64,000 bases of DNA from positions 310,001-374,000 of the forward strand of contig NC_010581.1 in NCBI RefSeq assembly GCF_000019845.1, in the 5' to 3' direction. A model generated the notes under the pieces. That model searched no databases and was not told the origin of the DNA. It saw nothing but the letters and a program-made list of their open reading frames with translations. The position numbers and the translations under genes are program-made. Numbering within the stretch: position 1 is the first letter of the stretch; the number at the start of each line of letters is the position of its first letter. Shown piece after piece: positions 24,798 to 34,869 of this stretch. Source of the DNA: Beijerinckia indica subsp. indica ATCC 9039 (GTDB lineage Bacteria > Pseudomonadota > Alphaproteobacteria > Rhizobiales > Beijerinckiaceae).

Positions 24798-25643
24798 TCA
24801 AACGCCGATGACGGATTGATCCCCATACGTCATGCCGACAGAGAGTTCCGTCCTTTGCGGAACTCGGCAAAAACGGCCGAGGCTGACATCGGCGCCGATC
24901 GCGACCAAGGCGGCGATCCGTGTTCCCTCGCCGATGATCGTATCACGCAAAATGCCCCGATCGATCGTGCTATTGGCGCCGATAACGACCTTGTCCTGGA
25001 CGATGACTCGGCCGGGCGCCACTGGCCAGGCAGTAAGAACCGGGGACTGACCCATGCGGACACCCGGCGCAAGAACGACTTCATTGCCGATCAAGGCGTG
25101 ACTGATGGACACTCCGGCTCCGATTGAACAATCGCGCCCAATCCGGACCCCCGGACCGATGACGCTTCCAGCGCCAATAAGAGAGCCAGCACCGATTTCG
25201 GCACGCGGACCGATGACGGCTCCGGGATCGATTCCAACTCCCGTTTCCAGCCGGGCATTGGGATGGACATGGGCGCCGGGCGAAACGCCCAACAGACCCG
25301 GACCGCCAAAACCACTCTCTGGCCGGAGGGATTCGCGGAATAGAATCGCAAGAACCAGCGCGGCAGCCCCTGGCGGGTCGAGGGTCAGGAGCGGAACGAC
25401 CGAAGGCGCGAGCAGGCTGGCTTGGGCGGGAACAATAAGACAGGCCGTCGCGCCGGTCTCGCAGAGCAGGGCCGGATCTTGGGACGCATCGAAGAAAGAG
25501 AGGTCGCCCCGGCCCGCATTTTCTAGCGGTGCCACGGCATGGATATGCGCGGTCAGATCTCCCGCTCCCTGGGCTCCGGTCAAAGCTGCGACTTCGGCGA
25601 GGGAAAGCCAGGGAGCCGGCGGCGTAAAGAGAGGATCACTCAT
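24798..25643 (-). CDS. LpxD-like acyltransferase homologue, shortened and without catalytic His
   Basis: About 281 residues. The N-terminal UDP-binding domain ([36 protein letters not shown]) and hexapeptide repeats ([55 protein letters not shown]) identify an LpxD relative, the enzyme that adds the N-linked acyl chain in lipid A synthesis. Genuine LpxD proteins have about 340-350 residues. Here the segment with the catalytic His (QIAHNV in E. coli) reads AIGADV, and roughly 60-90 C-terminal residues are missing. It is downstream of bamA where lpxD normally lies, but fabZ, lpxA and lpxB do not follow. Probably inactive or repurposed. Confidence 0.75.
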   Translation of the reverse strand: MSDPLFTPPAPWLSLAEVAALTGAQGAGDLTAHIHAVAPLENAGRGDLSFFDASQDPALLCETGATACLIVPAQASLLAPSVVPLLTLDPPGAAALVLAILFRESLRPESGFGGPGLLGVSPGAHVHPNARLETGVGIDPGAVIGPRAEIGAGSLIGAGSVIGPGVRIGRDCSIGAGVSISHALIGNEVVLAPGVRMGQSPVLTAWPVAPGRVIVQDKVVIGANSTIDRGILRDTIIGEGTRIAALVAIGADVSLGRFCRVPQRTELSVGMTYGDQSVIGV

Positions 25644-25669
25644 GGGAAGAGAAACGGATGAAGATAAAA

Positions 25670-25704
25670 TCAAACCCAAAAGTGAATATCACTTTTGGGT
25701 TTGA
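25670..25704 (-). terminator. Strong hairpin between bamA and the LpxD-like gene
   Basis: TCAAACCCAAAAGTG (25670-25684) pairs perfectly with CACTTTTGGGTTTGA (25690-25704) around a 5-base loop. The CCCAAAAGTG core also occurs in the repeats flanking ybgC. It may stop or attenuate transcription before the LpxD-like gene. Confidence 0.6.
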
Positions 25705-25856
25705 TGACACATTCGAAGGATTCATGAGCAATGTGGTTGAACGCACTCGCCTCTTGAGGGGCAGCGGCTTATCCAATCCGAGGGGCCTTGCGGCTTGTTC
25801 CCTTGGATTGAGCCGGTGCGCGAGCCACCAAGAACGGGCCCTGACGGGGCTTGGTT

Positions 25857-28424
25857 TTAGAAACTCGTGCCACCCGTAAAGTTGAAGATTCGGGTCTGGT
25901 CGAAGGGGCTCTTCGTGAGCGCCTTGGCGAAATCGAACCGGATCGGACCCATGGGGGACGACCAGATCAGGGACACGCCGACCGATGAGCGGACCGTCAT
26001 GCCAGCACCGCCAACCGTGATCGTATTGCCTTGCGTATAAAGCGGCGGAGCATTGTTCGGGATAATGTTGCCGCCATTGGCGAAATTGGTCCGGCCTTCA
26101 TATCCCCAAAGGCTACCCGCATCGGCGAAAACGGCGCCTCTCAGGCCGAGGTCACGCGGCAGGCCCCAGAGCGGGAACTGAGCTTCGAGCGTGGCGCCCC
26201 AATATTTCGTGCCACCCAAGGGGTTGCCGCTCCAATCGACACCGGGCGAGACGTCGCGTGGGCCAAGACCCATGGGCTGGAAGCCGCGCACGAGGCTTGG
26301 TCCGAGGTTGAAATTATCAACGATGCGCAAGGGATGGCCCTTGCTGTTCAAGGAGACAAGATCGCCACCTTGCAAGCGGAGGAACCCAACGATGTCCTCG
26401 GTGAGTTCGTGATAGATTCGGAAATCACCGGTGGTCCTGACGAATTCCGAATAACCACCCGCGCCGGCCACGTCCTGGCGCAATTCAGCAAAAATGCCGG
26501 ATGTCGGATTCTTGTTATTGTCCAAGCTGTTATAGGACAATGTATAACCAAACATGGAGGTCAGATATTGACCCGCCGCCTGCTTCAGGGCGAGCGAGGC
26601 TTCACCATTCGTCAAGCAGCTATAGGAATAACTGGGAGCGCCGGCGCCAAAGCCAGGCGTCAAGCCCCAGATCGGCCTGTTACAGTCGTCATAGGGGTGA
26701 TTCCAATCATCGGGAATGGTGAGATCGGAATTATAGATCGAATAGCGTGGCGAGAAGGTCAGTTCCTCGGTCACCGGCAGGCCGAGACGGAACGTGCCAC
26801 CGGTGATGAAATTGCTGTAATAGGAATAGTAGGAGACCTCGGTCTTCTTCGCATAGAGATCGAAGCCGGCGGCGATCCTGTTGCCAAGGAAATAGGGCTC
26901 CGTGAAGCTGAAATCGACGCCACGGCTATATTGGCCGGCACTGACCGCAAGACGGACATATTGGCCGCGGCCCATGAAATTGCTTTCGCTGACCGAGACT
27001 TCGGCGATCAGACCGGAGGCGGTGCCATAGCCGCCCGACAGGGAGAGCGAACCCGTCGATTGATCCTCGACATCCACCACGATGATGACACGATCGGGGG
27101 CGGAGCCTGGCTCGTTGGTGATCTTGACCTTTTTGAAATAGCCAAGATTGTTCAGCCGCCGCTCGGCGCGCTCAACGATCGCGCGATTATAGGCATCCCC
27201 TTCACCCAGATCGAATTCGCGACGGATGACATAGTCGCGCGTGCGGGTGTTGCCGCGGATGACGATGCGCTCGATATAGACGCGCGGCCCTTCCTCTAGG
27301 ACGAAAACGATACTGACGGTGCGCGAGGCCGGATCGCGATCTCCGCGCGGATGCACCTGGCTGAAGGCAAAGCCGTGCCGGGAGATTTCGCGGGTCAGAG
27401 CATCGACGGTCTTCTCGACCATGTCACCATTGTAGATTTCGCCGGGCGAAAGACGCAGGAACTTTTGCAGCGAATTGGTGTCGATATCGGGCAGATGCGA
27501 GTCGATGGTGACGCTCTGGACCTTATATTGGACGCCTTCCTCGACCGTGATGGTGATCACATAGCCGCCTTCGTTCTCATCGAATTTCGCATCCGAGCCG
27601 ACGACGCGGAAATCCGCATAGCCGTTCTTGAGGTAGAAACGGCGGATCAGCTCGAGATCGGAGCCAATGCGATCAGGATCATAGACGTCGGAGGTTTTGA
27701 AGAAGGAGAGGAAATTCATCTCCGTCGTCTGCATGAGATCACGCAGTTTATTCGACGTAAAAACCGTATTGCCGACGAATTCGATCCGCTTCACGCCGGT
27801 TTTTTCGCCTTCGTCGATGGTGAAGACGACGTCCATGCGGCCATTGGGGAGATCGACGATGCGAGACGTCACCTTGGCGCCGGCGCGGCCTGCCCGCCGG
27901 TAGGCGTCCTTGATGCGCTCGACGTCGGCATCGACGGTGGCCTTGCTGTAGGCACCGCGCGACTTGGATTGAACCTCACCCTGCAAGGTTTCGGTCTTGA
28001 CCTTGCTGTTACCCTCGAACACCACGCGGTTGATGATATTGTTCTCGGTGACCGAAACCACGAGGCCGCCGCCTGCTTGGCTGATCTTGACGTCGGAGAA
28101 CATACCCGTGGCGTAGAGATCCTTCACGCCCTTGTTGACGGAGGCGGAATCGGTGCCGGTGAAATAGGAGGCGATCGTCTCCGTATCGACCCTTTTATTG
28201 CCGTGGACGCTCACGGACACGGCGAAAGCGGAAGGCATCACGGCGGCAAGATAAAGGGAGGCTATGAGCGCCGTGGCGCTGGCCCTGCCCAAGAACTTCG
28301 CTTTGCCCGAGAGCCCTGCGCGGCTCAAGCGCCTCGGACTGCTCCCGACGCTTGCGTCCTGTGAGGCTGCGGCCTCGGCCTTACTGGCAATGATCCGGCT
28401 TGAGTGACCCTTGATGATCGGCAT
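25857..28424 (-). CDS. bamA: BamA, outer-membrane protein assembly factor
   Basis: 855 residues. BamA is the Omp85 core of the machine that folds beta-barrels into the outer membrane. An unusually long basic N-terminus (about 45 residues) precedes the signal helix SATALIASLYLAAVMPSAFA. Five POTRA domains follow (about residues 70-430), including VHGNKRVDTETI, VFEGNSKVKTETLQ, IEFVGNTVFTSNKL and VIRGNTRTRDYVIRREF. The barrel carries the loop-6 motif VRGF (LVRGFQPMGLGPRD) and ends with Phe, as needed for barrel recognition. It follows rseP after a 260-base gap in the conserved block. Confidence 0.97.
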   Translation of the reverse strand: MPIIKGHSSRIIASKAEAAASQDASVGSSPRRLSRAGLSGKAKFLGRASATALIASLYLAAVMPSAFAVSVSVHGNKRVDTETIASYFTGTDSASVNKGVKDLYATGMFSDVKISQAGGGLVVSVTENNIINRVVFEGNSKVKTETLQGEVQSKSRGAYSKATVDADVERIKDAYRRAGRAGAKVTSRIVDLPNGRMDVVFTIDEGEKTGVKRIEFVGNTVFTSNKLRDLMQTTEMNFLSFFKTSDVYDPDRIGSDLELIRRFYLKNGYADFRVVGSDAKFDENEGGYVITITVEEGVQYKVQSVTIDSHLPDIDTNSLQKFLRLSPGEIYNGDMVEKTVDALTREISRHGFAFSQVHPRGDRDPASRTVSIVFVLEEGPRVYIERIVIRGNTRTRDYVIRREFDLGEGDAYNRAIVERAERRLNNLGYFKKVKITNEPGSAPDRVIIVVDVEDQSTGSLSLSGGYGTASGLIAEVSVSESNFMGRGQYVRLAVSAGQYSRGVDFSFTEPYFLGNRIAAGFDLYAKKTEVSYYSYYSNFITGGTFRLGLPVTEELTFSPRYSIYNSDLTIPDDWNHPYDDCNRPIWGLTPGFGAGAPSYSYSCLTNGEASLALKQAAGQYLTSMFGYTLSYNSLDNNKNPTSGIFAELRQDVAGAGGYSEFVRTTGDFRIYHELTEDIVGFLRLQGGDLVSLNSKGHPLRIVDNFNLGPSLVRGFQPMGLGPRDVSPGVDWSGNPLGGTKYWGATLEAQFPLWGLPRDLGLRGAVFADAGSLWGYEGRTNFANGGNIIPNNAPPLYTQGNTITVGGAGMTVRSSVGVSLIWSSPMGPIRFDFAKALTKSPFDQTRIFNFTGGTSF

Positions 28425-28683
28425 TCAGACCGGTCCCCGCATTCCCATTTGGCCTACACACAACCCGACTTTCAAGGAAAGTGCGTCCAGTTGTCGAATA
28501 ATGGATCGAAAGAACCCACTCTTTCAAATCCGCTCTTTTTTGCTTCTACAATTTTTAGCCAAGCCTGCAAATCAAGTTTGTTATCATTTGTCGTTTTTGA
28601 CTCTGCCGCGGCCTGCAAGTCACGTCCTATGGTAAGCAACACCTTATGAATTACAGTTAATGACACCCAAACGACGGTTTTAC

Positions 28684-29829
28684 TCAACCCCAATGCAATA
28701 ATTGCCGGGTGATGCGTAAAACATCATTATAGGTCGCGAAAATCATCAAGGCCGCGACAAGGGTCATTCCAACACGGAAACCGAATTGCTGCACTCTTTC
28801 ATTGAGAGCCCGGCCCTGGATGGCCTCAATCGCATAGAAGAACAAATGGCCGCCGTCCAGCAACGGGATCGGGAGCAGATTGAGGATGCCGACCGAAATC
28901 GACAAGATCGCGGCAAGATGGAGAACGGCGGCGATACCGATCTTGGCCATTTCCCCTGAAGCCTGGGCAATGCCGACGACGCCCGACATTTGCGCCGCTG
29001 ATTCTTTGCCGCTGAACAGGCCGACGACATAATCTCCGGTGCGCGCGATGACATACCATGTTTCGGAGACGGCGAGATGGGCCGAATCGGCCAGGCCGTA
29101 ATGTTCGACGCGCCAGTTTTCCGGCTTGCCCTTGGCCTCGACGCCGAGCACACCGACCCTCGTCGTTCCAAGCGGTGTGACAATATCGCGCACACGGGGG
29201 GTGGCGTTGAGCGTCAGTTCCTTGCCCTGGCGGGCGATGGTGAAGGTCAAGCTCTGGTCGCGGGTTGTCTGGACCAGGCGCTGCATGGCCTCGAAACTGT
29301 CGATTGGTTGGCCGTCGATCGACAGAATCAGATCGCCTGGCTGGAAGCCCGCCGCCTCGGCGGCGCTGCCGGCGGAGACACCGTCCACATAGGGGAGCAG
29401 AATGTTGCGGCCATTAACATAGAAAATACCGGTGAAGAGCACGATCGCCAGGATGAAATTGGCGAGCGGACCGGCGACGACAATGGCCGCGCGTTTCCAG
29501 ACCTTTTGGGCAAAAAAGCTCACGGCGCGCTCGGCCGCCGGCATCGAGGCCGCGGCTGCTTCATCGGTCATGGAGGCGCCATTGGCGTCCCCGTGGAATT
29601 TGACATAACCGCCAAGCGGCAAGGCGGCGAGACGCCAGCGGGTGCCGTAGCGATCCACAAAGGCGAATAATTCGGGTCCGAAACCCAGCGAAAAGGCATC
29701 GACCTGGACGCCACAGAGGCGGCCGATCAGGAAATGCCCGAATTCATGGAAAAAGACGATGAGGCTCAGGACGCAAACGAAGGGCACGAGATAAGCGCCA
29801 AGCGACCAGAGGCTGCTGAGAATCGGCAT
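28684..29829 (-). CDS. rseP: RseP, site-2 intramembrane zinc metalloprotease
   Basis: About 381 residues. The zinc site is HEFGH in VFFHEFGHFLIGRLCG near the N-terminus, with the third ligand in PIPLLDGGHLFFY near the C-terminus. A single PDZ domain (about residues 130-210) carries GSAAEAAGFQPGDLILSIDGQPI; E. coli RseP has two. It cleaves anti-sigma factors and leftover signal peptides inside the inner membrane. The ATG at 29829 is preceded by GGAG. Between dxr and bamA in the standard order. Confidence 0.96.
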   Translation of the reverse strand: MPILSSLWSLGAYLVPFVCVLSLIVFFHEFGHFLIGRLCGVQVDAFSLGFGPELFAFVDRYGTRWRLAALPLGGYVKFHGDANGASMTDEAAAASMPAAERAVSFFAQKVWKRAAIVVAGPLANFILAIVLFTGIFYVNGRNILLPYVDGVSAGSAAEAAGFQPGDLILSIDGQPIDSFEAMQRLVQTTRDQSLTFTIARQGKELTLNATPRVRDIVTPLGTTRVGVLGVEAKGKPENWRVEHYGLADSAHLAVSETWYVIARTGDYVVGLFSGKESAAQMSGVVGIAQASGEMAKIGIAAVLHLAAILSISVGILNLLPIPLLDGGHLFFYAIEAIQGRALNERVQQFGFRVGMTLVAALMIFATYNDVLRITRQLLHWG

Positions 29830-29939
29830 AGAGGGCTCCTCTCGGGCGGATCGAGGGCGAGGCCCTCGTTCGATGATCAATTCCCCGCGGCATCAATGCG
29901 CGGAGGTGCAGGGCCAAGGCCGTGCATTGACGCGCACCG

Positions 29940-31169
29940 TCAATGCAGCGTCGCCACATTGCCCTTGGCGAGAGAAGCACGCGTGCGTTCCCGGATCAAC
30001 TGATCCATTTCCAAGGCCTCGGTGACGCTTTCGGGATCGCGGGCGATCCCATCGGCCTGGGCCTGTTCGCAAGCCTGCTCGACCAGGCGGGCAATGGCAT
30101 GGAAGGAAATGCGTTTATCAAGGAAGGCTTCTACGGCGATCTCATTGGCGGCGTTTAAAATAGTGGGGAGTCCTTGGCCGGCGCGCAAGGCGTCGAGCGC
30201 CACGCGCAGGGCCGGGAAACGCTCGAAATCCGGTCGTTCGAAGGTCAGGCTCCCGACGCCCGCGAGATCAAGCCGTCGTGCCGCCGTGTTGATGCGCTCA
30301 GGATAGGAGAGGCAATGGGCGATCGGCACTTTCATGTCGGGCGCGGCCATGCCGGCGGTCACCGACCCATCGGTGAAATGCACCAAGCCGTGCACCACGG
30401 ATTGCGGATGCACCAGCACGTCGAGCCGTGCCGCCTCGATGCCGAAGAGATAATGGGCCTCGATCACCTCGAGCCCCTTGTTCATGAGGCCCGCCGAATC
30501 GACGGTGATTTTTGGCCCCATCGACCAATTGGGATGGTTCAACGCCTGTTCCGGCGTGGCCTTGGCGATTTCCTCGGCGGTCCAGGTGCGGAATGGCCCT
30601 CCGGAAGCGGTGAGCGTAATCATCTCGATCGAATCGAGATTGGCGTCATTCATCGCCTGGAAGATCGCATTATGCTCGCTGTCCACCGGCAGGAGGCGGG
30701 TCCCCATGGCGGCGGCCTGGCGCATGAAGGCGGGACCGGCGCAGACGAGACATTCCTTATTGGCGAGCGCGACCGTGCGTCCGGCCGAGAGCGCGGCATA
30801 AGTCGGCGCGACGCCTGCGGTTCCGGCAATGGCGCCCATCACCATGTCGGAAGGGTGCAGCGCTGCTTCGACAACAGAATCTGGACCGGCCGCGGCCTCG
30901 ATGCCCGTGCCGCTCAAGGCTTCCTTCAAATCCTTATAGCCGGCCGGATCGGCCAAAGCCGCGAAGGAGGCGCCAAGTTCGCGCGCGACCTTGGCCAGAG
31001 CTTGCGGGTCGCGGCCCCCCGCGACGGCCGCCACCGTGAAGGCGCCTTTGGCCCCGGAAATGATCGCGGCCGTCGATTGGCCGATGGAGCCCGTCGCTCC
31101 GAGGATCACGATACTGCGGCTGGCTTTCGCTTCGGCGGCCTCGGACCGCAATTCGCTGACTTTACCCAT
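29940..31169 (-). CDS. dxr: 1-deoxy-D-xylulose 5-phosphate reductoisomerase
   Basis: About 409 residues. Dxr converts DXP to methylerythritol 4-phosphate, the committed step of the MEP isoprenoid route, using NADPH and a divalent metal. The N-terminal nucleotide fold shows ILGATGSIGQST. The catalytic region has LANKECLVCAG, LLPVDSEHNAIFQ and LTASGGPFR (metal and substrate ligands), followed by HPNWSMGPKITVDSAGLMNKGLEVIEAHYLF. The ATG at 31169 directly follows a G-rich ribosome site; an upstream in-frame start would add about 60 unrelated residues and reach into cdsA. Confidence 0.96.
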   Translation of the reverse strand: MGKVSELRSEAAEAKASRSIVILGATGSIGQSTAAIISGAKGAFTVAAVAGGRDPQALAKVARELGASFAALADPAGYKDLKEALSGTGIEAAAGPDSVVEAALHPSDMVMGAIAGTAGVAPTYAALSAGRTVALANKECLVCAGPAFMRQAAAMGTRLLPVDSEHNAIFQAMNDANLDSIEMITLTASGGPFRTWTAEEIAKATPEQALNHPNWSMGPKITVDSAGLMNKGLEVIEAHYLFGIEAARLDVLVHPQSVVHGLVHFTDGSVTAGMAAPDMKVPIAHCLSYPERINTAARRLDLAGVGSLTFERPDFERFPALRVALDALRAGQGLPTILNAANEIAVEAFLDKRISFHAIARLVEQACEQAQADGIARDPESVTEALEMDQLIRERTRASLAKGNVATLH

Positions 31170-31272
31170 TCCCCCTCGCTTCTTCGCGGAGTCTGATCGT
31201 TCAGTCTGCTTATCCCGCATCAGCCTTGCCGTGTAAATCGCCTTCGGCGGGCAGGTGGCTGTCGCCAGCCTT

Positions 31273-32163
31273 TTAGGACCAGAAGAGCACGCCTTGAGCC
31301 AGGGAGGGGAGGCCACGCGCAGCGCCGACCAGCCAGATGAAGATGGAGGCTGTGATGAACCCATCGAGCCGGTCCATGAACCCGCCGTGGCCGGGGATCA
31401 AATGGCCGGAATCCTTGACCCCAAAATGACGCTTGATCCAGGATTCGAAGAGATCACCCCCTTGCGAGATCTGGGCTGTGAGCAGTCCCAGGAGAAAAAT
31501 CGGCGTGAGGCCTGGCGTTGAAACGCAGGGAATGGGCGACGCGGCGACGAGCAGCAGAGTGCCGAAAATACCGCCGCACAAAACGCCGACCAGCATGCCG
31601 GACCAGGTTTTGCCCGGCGACACACGGGGCCACAGGCGCGGGCCGCCGATCAGACGCCCGGCGAAATAGGCGGAAATATCCGTGCCCCAAATAGTGACGA
31701 AGAGCCAGGCCATGACGAGCGTCGCGCAGAGATCGCCTGTGCCAAGACCCTGGACCGCCATCAGCATCAGGCCGGCATAGGGCAGACCGCCAGCGCTCCA
31801 CAGACGTTTGCCGGGCTCGGCGACGGCGGCGAGAAGCGCGGTGCCGAAGAGGAGCAGTAAAAAGCCCGAGGCTGGATGGCCGATCCAAAGGCAGAGGGCG
31901 AGCCCGATGAGCGTGAGCCAACCAAGGCCCAGCCGGAGCGGGCGCCGAGCGCCGCCGATCAGGCTTTCCCACTCGTAGAAGATCGCCAGACTGGCGCCGA
32001 GCCAGACGACGAGAAAGACAAGCCCTCCCTGCCAAAGCGCGACCAGGGCAAGGCTCATGAGCACCACAGCGGAAGCGATCCGTGGGCCGAGATCGCCGAA
32101 GCGTCTCTTGCCCGCGGGCAAGGGGATTGCCGGCGCGGGATTTTCGGAGGGCGAAGCATTCAT
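31273..32163 (-). CDS. cdsA: CdsA, phosphatidate cytidylyltransferase
   Basis: About 296 residues and eight hydrophobic segments. CdsA makes CDP-diacylglycerol from phosphatidic acid and CTP for all major phospholipids. The family signature near the C-terminus is present: [19 protein letters not shown], then [33 protein letters not shown] with the conserved Asp-rich metal site. Start at ATG 32163, overlapping the uppS stop by 4 bases (ATGA). Confidence 0.96.
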   Translation of the reverse strand: MNASPSENPAPAIPLPAGKRRFGDLGPRIASAVVLMSLALVALWQGGLVFLVVWLGASLAIFYEWESLIGGARRPLRLGLGWLTLIGLALCLWIGHPASGFLLLLFGTALLAAVAEPGKRLWSAGGLPYAGLMLMAVQGLGTGDLCATLVMAWLFVTIWGTDISAYFAGRLIGGPRLWPRVSPGKTWSGMLVGVLCGGIFGTLLLVAASPIPCVSTPGLTPIFLLGLLTAQISQGGDLFESWIKRHFGVKDSGHLIPGHGGFMDRLDGFITASIFIWLVGAARGLPSLAQGVLFWS

Positions 32164-32960
32164 GGACGAAAGCCGCCCAGGAATTTGGATTTTTTCGGTG
32201 CCGCGCTCACCCCGCCAAACCGGCGTTCGCGTGTGGCGAATTCCGTCAAAGCGGCGGCGAAGGCCTGTTGATTGAAATCCGGCCAATGCATGGGCAGAAA
32301 GACGAATTCCGCATAAGCGGCCTGCCACATCAGGAAATTGGACAATCTCTGTTCGCCCGATGTGCGGATAATGAGATCAGGATCGGGAATGCCCGCCGTA
32401 TCGAGATAGGACGCAAAGAGATGTTCGTTGATATCCTCCGGCTGCAGGAGCCCCTCCGCGACCTTGTGCGCGATGGCCCTCGCGGCGCCGGCAATTTCCT
32501 GGCGGCTTCCGTAATTGAAGGCGACCACCAAGGTGAGCCGATCATTGTCGCGTGTGAGATCCTCCGCCTCATCGAGCAAGGCGCGGATATCGGGCTGCAA
32601 GGGCTCACGCGCGCCGATGATCTTGACCCTGACGTGGGCCTTGTGCAGGTCGCGAAGATCGTGCCGGATAAAACGCTTGAGCAGGCCCATGAGATCGGTG
32701 ACCTCTTCGATCGGCCGGCTCCAATTCTCCACGGAGAAACTATAGACGGTGAGATAGTCGAGGCCGAAATCCAGGGCCGCGCGCACGGTCGCGCGCAGAG
32801 CCTCGACCCCGCGGCGATGACCTTCGAGGCGGGGAAGGCCGCGAGCCGCTGCCCAGCGGCCGTTGCCGTCCATGATGACGCCGACATGGGCCGGGACGTC
32901 GGCGGCGCGAGTTTTCATCCCTTTATCTCTTTCTTGTGTCGTCGCCTCCGGCATTGTCAT
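32160..32960 (-). CDS. uppS: Isoprenyl transferase (undecaprenyl diphosphate synthase)
   Basis: 266 residues. The cis-prenyltransferase condenses isopentenyl diphosphate onto farnesyl diphosphate to make the lipid carrier for peptidoglycan. Motifs: [17 protein letters not shown] (catalytic Asp and diphosphate site), [37 protein letters not shown] and the C-terminal [12 protein letters not shown]. The ATG at 32960 has GGAGG at 7 bases. Coupled to cdsA. Confidence 0.96.
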   Translation of the reverse strand: MTMPEATTQERDKGMKTRAADVPAHVGVIMDGNGRWAAARGLPRLEGHRRGVEALRATVRAALDFGLDYLTVYSFSVENWSRPIEEVTDLMGLLKRFIRHDLRDLHKAHVRVKIIGAREPLQPDIRALLDEAEDLTRDNDRLTLVVAFNYGSRQEIAGAARAIAHKVAEGLLQPEDINEHLFASYLDTAGIPDPDLIIRTSGEQRLSNFLMWQAAYAEFVFLPMHWPDFNQQAFAAALTEFATRERRFGGVSAAPKKSKFLGGFRP

Positions 32961-33048
32961 ATGCGCCCCTCCGGATTGCCGGTACACGAGACCATGATAT
33001 CTGATCGGGAGAATGAGGTGGCCATTCGCGTCAAAGGCTTTCTTCTAC

Positions 33049-33157
33049 CAAGGGTCGTGAAGAACGACTCTTGAGTTCCTTTCTTGAATTTCCCCTTTTT
33101 CAAAGGATTGGCGGAAATTCGAGAAAGGAACCAACGGCCATTTCTATGATCGTTGGT
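33049..33157 (+). repeat. Three-hairpin intergenic repeat, copy 2 (decayed)
   Basis: Aligns with the copies at 19017 and 41535: ACCAAGGGTCGTGAAGAACG, TTCCTTTCTTGAATTTCCCC, TTTTTCAAAGGATT and CCAACGGCCATTTCTATGATC ending in CGTTGG are all recognisable, but the stems hold several mismatches. It sits between the frr stop and the uppS start. Confidence 0.8.
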
Positions 33158-33238
33158 CTTAAAGGCCTCGAACCCTTTACAAGGTTCCATGGCATCCTTC
33201 GTGCGCGGGAGGTCAGGTCTCACAGCGAACGATCATGG

Positions 33239-33799
33239 TCAAACCTGCATGATTTCCTTCTCCTTGGCCGCGAGCGCCTGATCCACCTCGCCGACGAACT
33301 GATCGGTGACTTTCTGGATCTCGGCCGCATGACGCTTTTCGTCATCCTCGCCAATCGCCTTGTCCTTGAGCAATTTCTTCAACGTGTCGATCCCGTCGCG
33401 GCGGACATGGCGCACGGCGACTTTGGCTTCCTCGGCATATTTATGCGCGACCTTGGCCATTTCCTTGCGCCGCTGTTCATTGAGCTCTGGAATACGGATG
33501 CGCAGGATCTGCCCCTCGACCGTGGGGCTGAGGCCGAGATTGGAATCGCGGATCGCTTTGTCAACGGGGCCGACCATGCCTTTGTCCCAGACCTGGACGG
33601 ACAACATACGCGCTTCCGCAACGCTGATCGTCGCCACCTGATTGAGCGGTAAGGACTGACCATAGGCATCGACATGCACCGGTTCGAGAAGGCTTGCCGT
33701 CGCGCGCCCGGTCCGCAAGCCGCCCAATTCATGCTTCAACGTTGCGATCGCGCCTTGCATGCGCCGCTTGAGATCGGAAATATCGAATTCTGCGCTCAT
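33239..33799 (-). CDS. frr: Ribosome recycling factor
   Basis: 186 residues. RRF and EF-G split the post-termination ribosome. The whole family pattern is visible: [83 protein letters not shown] and [14 protein letters not shown]. Follows pyrH by about 100 bases on the same strand, as is usual. Confidence 0.98.
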   Translation of the reverse strand: MSAEFDISDLKRRMQGAIATLKHELGGLRTGRATASLLEPVHVDAYGQSLPLNQVATISVAEARMLSVQVWDKGMVGPVDKAIRDSNLGLSPTVEGQILRIRIPELNEQRRKEMAKVAHKYAEEAKVAVRHVRRDGIDTLKKLLKDKAIGEDDEKRHAAEIQKVTDQFVGEVDQALAAKEKEIMQV

Positions 33800-33899
33800 C
33801 GCCCAACCTTAGAAATTTGCAATTTCGACCGTGCCCGGAGCCGACGAACAGGACTGATCGTCCCGCGCGCGTTTTCTCCCAACTCGGTTTTCTCCCAAC

Positions 33900-34658
33900 T
33901 CAAGGAGAGACGTAAGTCGCCCGACCCTTGCCCAGCAGGGCGGCACTGATGGCGCCGGCCTCGCCGATCGAAAATACGATTATCGGAATCCGGTTCTCGC
34001 GTGCAAGGGCGAAAGCAGCCGTATCCATGACCGCGAGGTTTTTGCTGATGGCCTCATCGTGCGTCAGCTTATCGTAACGCACAGCCGTGGGGTCGCGTTT
34101 CGGATCGGCCGAATAGATCCCGTCGACCTGCGTTGCCTTCATGATGAGGTCGCAGGAGAGTTCGGCCCCGCGCAAGGCTGCTCCGGTATCGGTGGTGAAA
34201 AAGGGATTGCCGGTGCCGCCCGCCAGAACCACGATGCGGCCCTTGCCCAAGTGATGCAGAGCGGTCTGGCGCGAATAAGGCTCGCAAATCGATGGCATCG
34301 GAATGGAGGACAACGTGCGTGCCGATTGTCCCTGTTTCTCGATGGCATATTCGAGCGCCAGCCCATTCATGACGGTGGCCAGCATGCCGATCGAATCGGC
34401 GCGGGCGCGTTCGATCCCTTTATCGGCGCCGGCAATGCCGCGGAAGAAATTGCCGCCGCCGACCACGACCGCGACTTCGACGCCGAGTGCGGCGGCGCCG
34501 GCCAGATCACCGGCAATCCGGTTCAGGGTTGGCGCGTCGAGACCGTGGCTTGATGATCCCATCAGAGCCTCGCCGGATAATTTGACGACGACCCGCCGCC
34601 AGGGAATCGTGGACGCGGCGGAGGCGGAACTTGCGGCATTGGCGTCGGATGTGGTCAT
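33900..34658 (-). CDS. pyrH: UMP kinase
   Basis: About 252 residues of amino-acid-kinase fold. It phosphorylates UMP to UDP. Motifs: RVVVKLSGEALMG, VAVVVGGGNFFRG, ERARADSIGMLATVMNGLAL, VVLAGGTGNPFFTTDTGAALR and GIYSADPKRDPTA. The Ala/Ser-rich stretch before the first strand is a small N-terminal extension. Chosen ATG at 34658 has GAGAGG upstream. rpsB and tsf, the common upstream neighbours, are not present; a sensor kinase gene diverges from here instead. Confidence 0.97.
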   Translation of the reverse strand: MTTSDANAASSASAASTIPWRRVVVKLSGEALMGSSSHGLDAPTLNRIAGDLAGAAALGVEVAVVVGGGNFFRGIAGADKGIERARADSIGMLATVMNGLALEYAIEKQGQSARTLSSIPMPSICEPYSRQTALHHLGKGRIVVLAGGTGNPFFTTDTGAALRGAELSCDLIMKATQVDGIYSADPKRDPTAVRYDKLTHDEAISKNLAVMDTAAFALARENRIPIIVFSIGEAGAISAALLGKGRATYVSP

Positions 34659-34869
34659 GAATTGGCCTCTCTCCAATCTTGCGCCGGCTGCTCTTAACGC
34701 CGGTCGAGATGATTTTCCAGATCACGCTTGCGGAAAGCCCTGAACGGAATGGTCGTCAGGCGCCGGGCGCACGAGAAAAGTGCCCCCAAGGTACGGCTCC
34801 CAAGGAACGGCGTGGAAAGCGAGCTCGCTTTCGCTTATCCGCATCCTTGGACGAACCGCGAAAGGATGA

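Noticed and set aside
24798..25643. Conclusion that the organism lacks lipopolysaccharide
   Set aside because: One defective LpxD-like gene does not show this; a functional lpxD may be elsewhere.
26031..27299. Long open frame on the plus strand opposite bamA
   Set aside because: Mirror of the BamA reading frame caused by GC-rich codon bias; no motifs or start signals.
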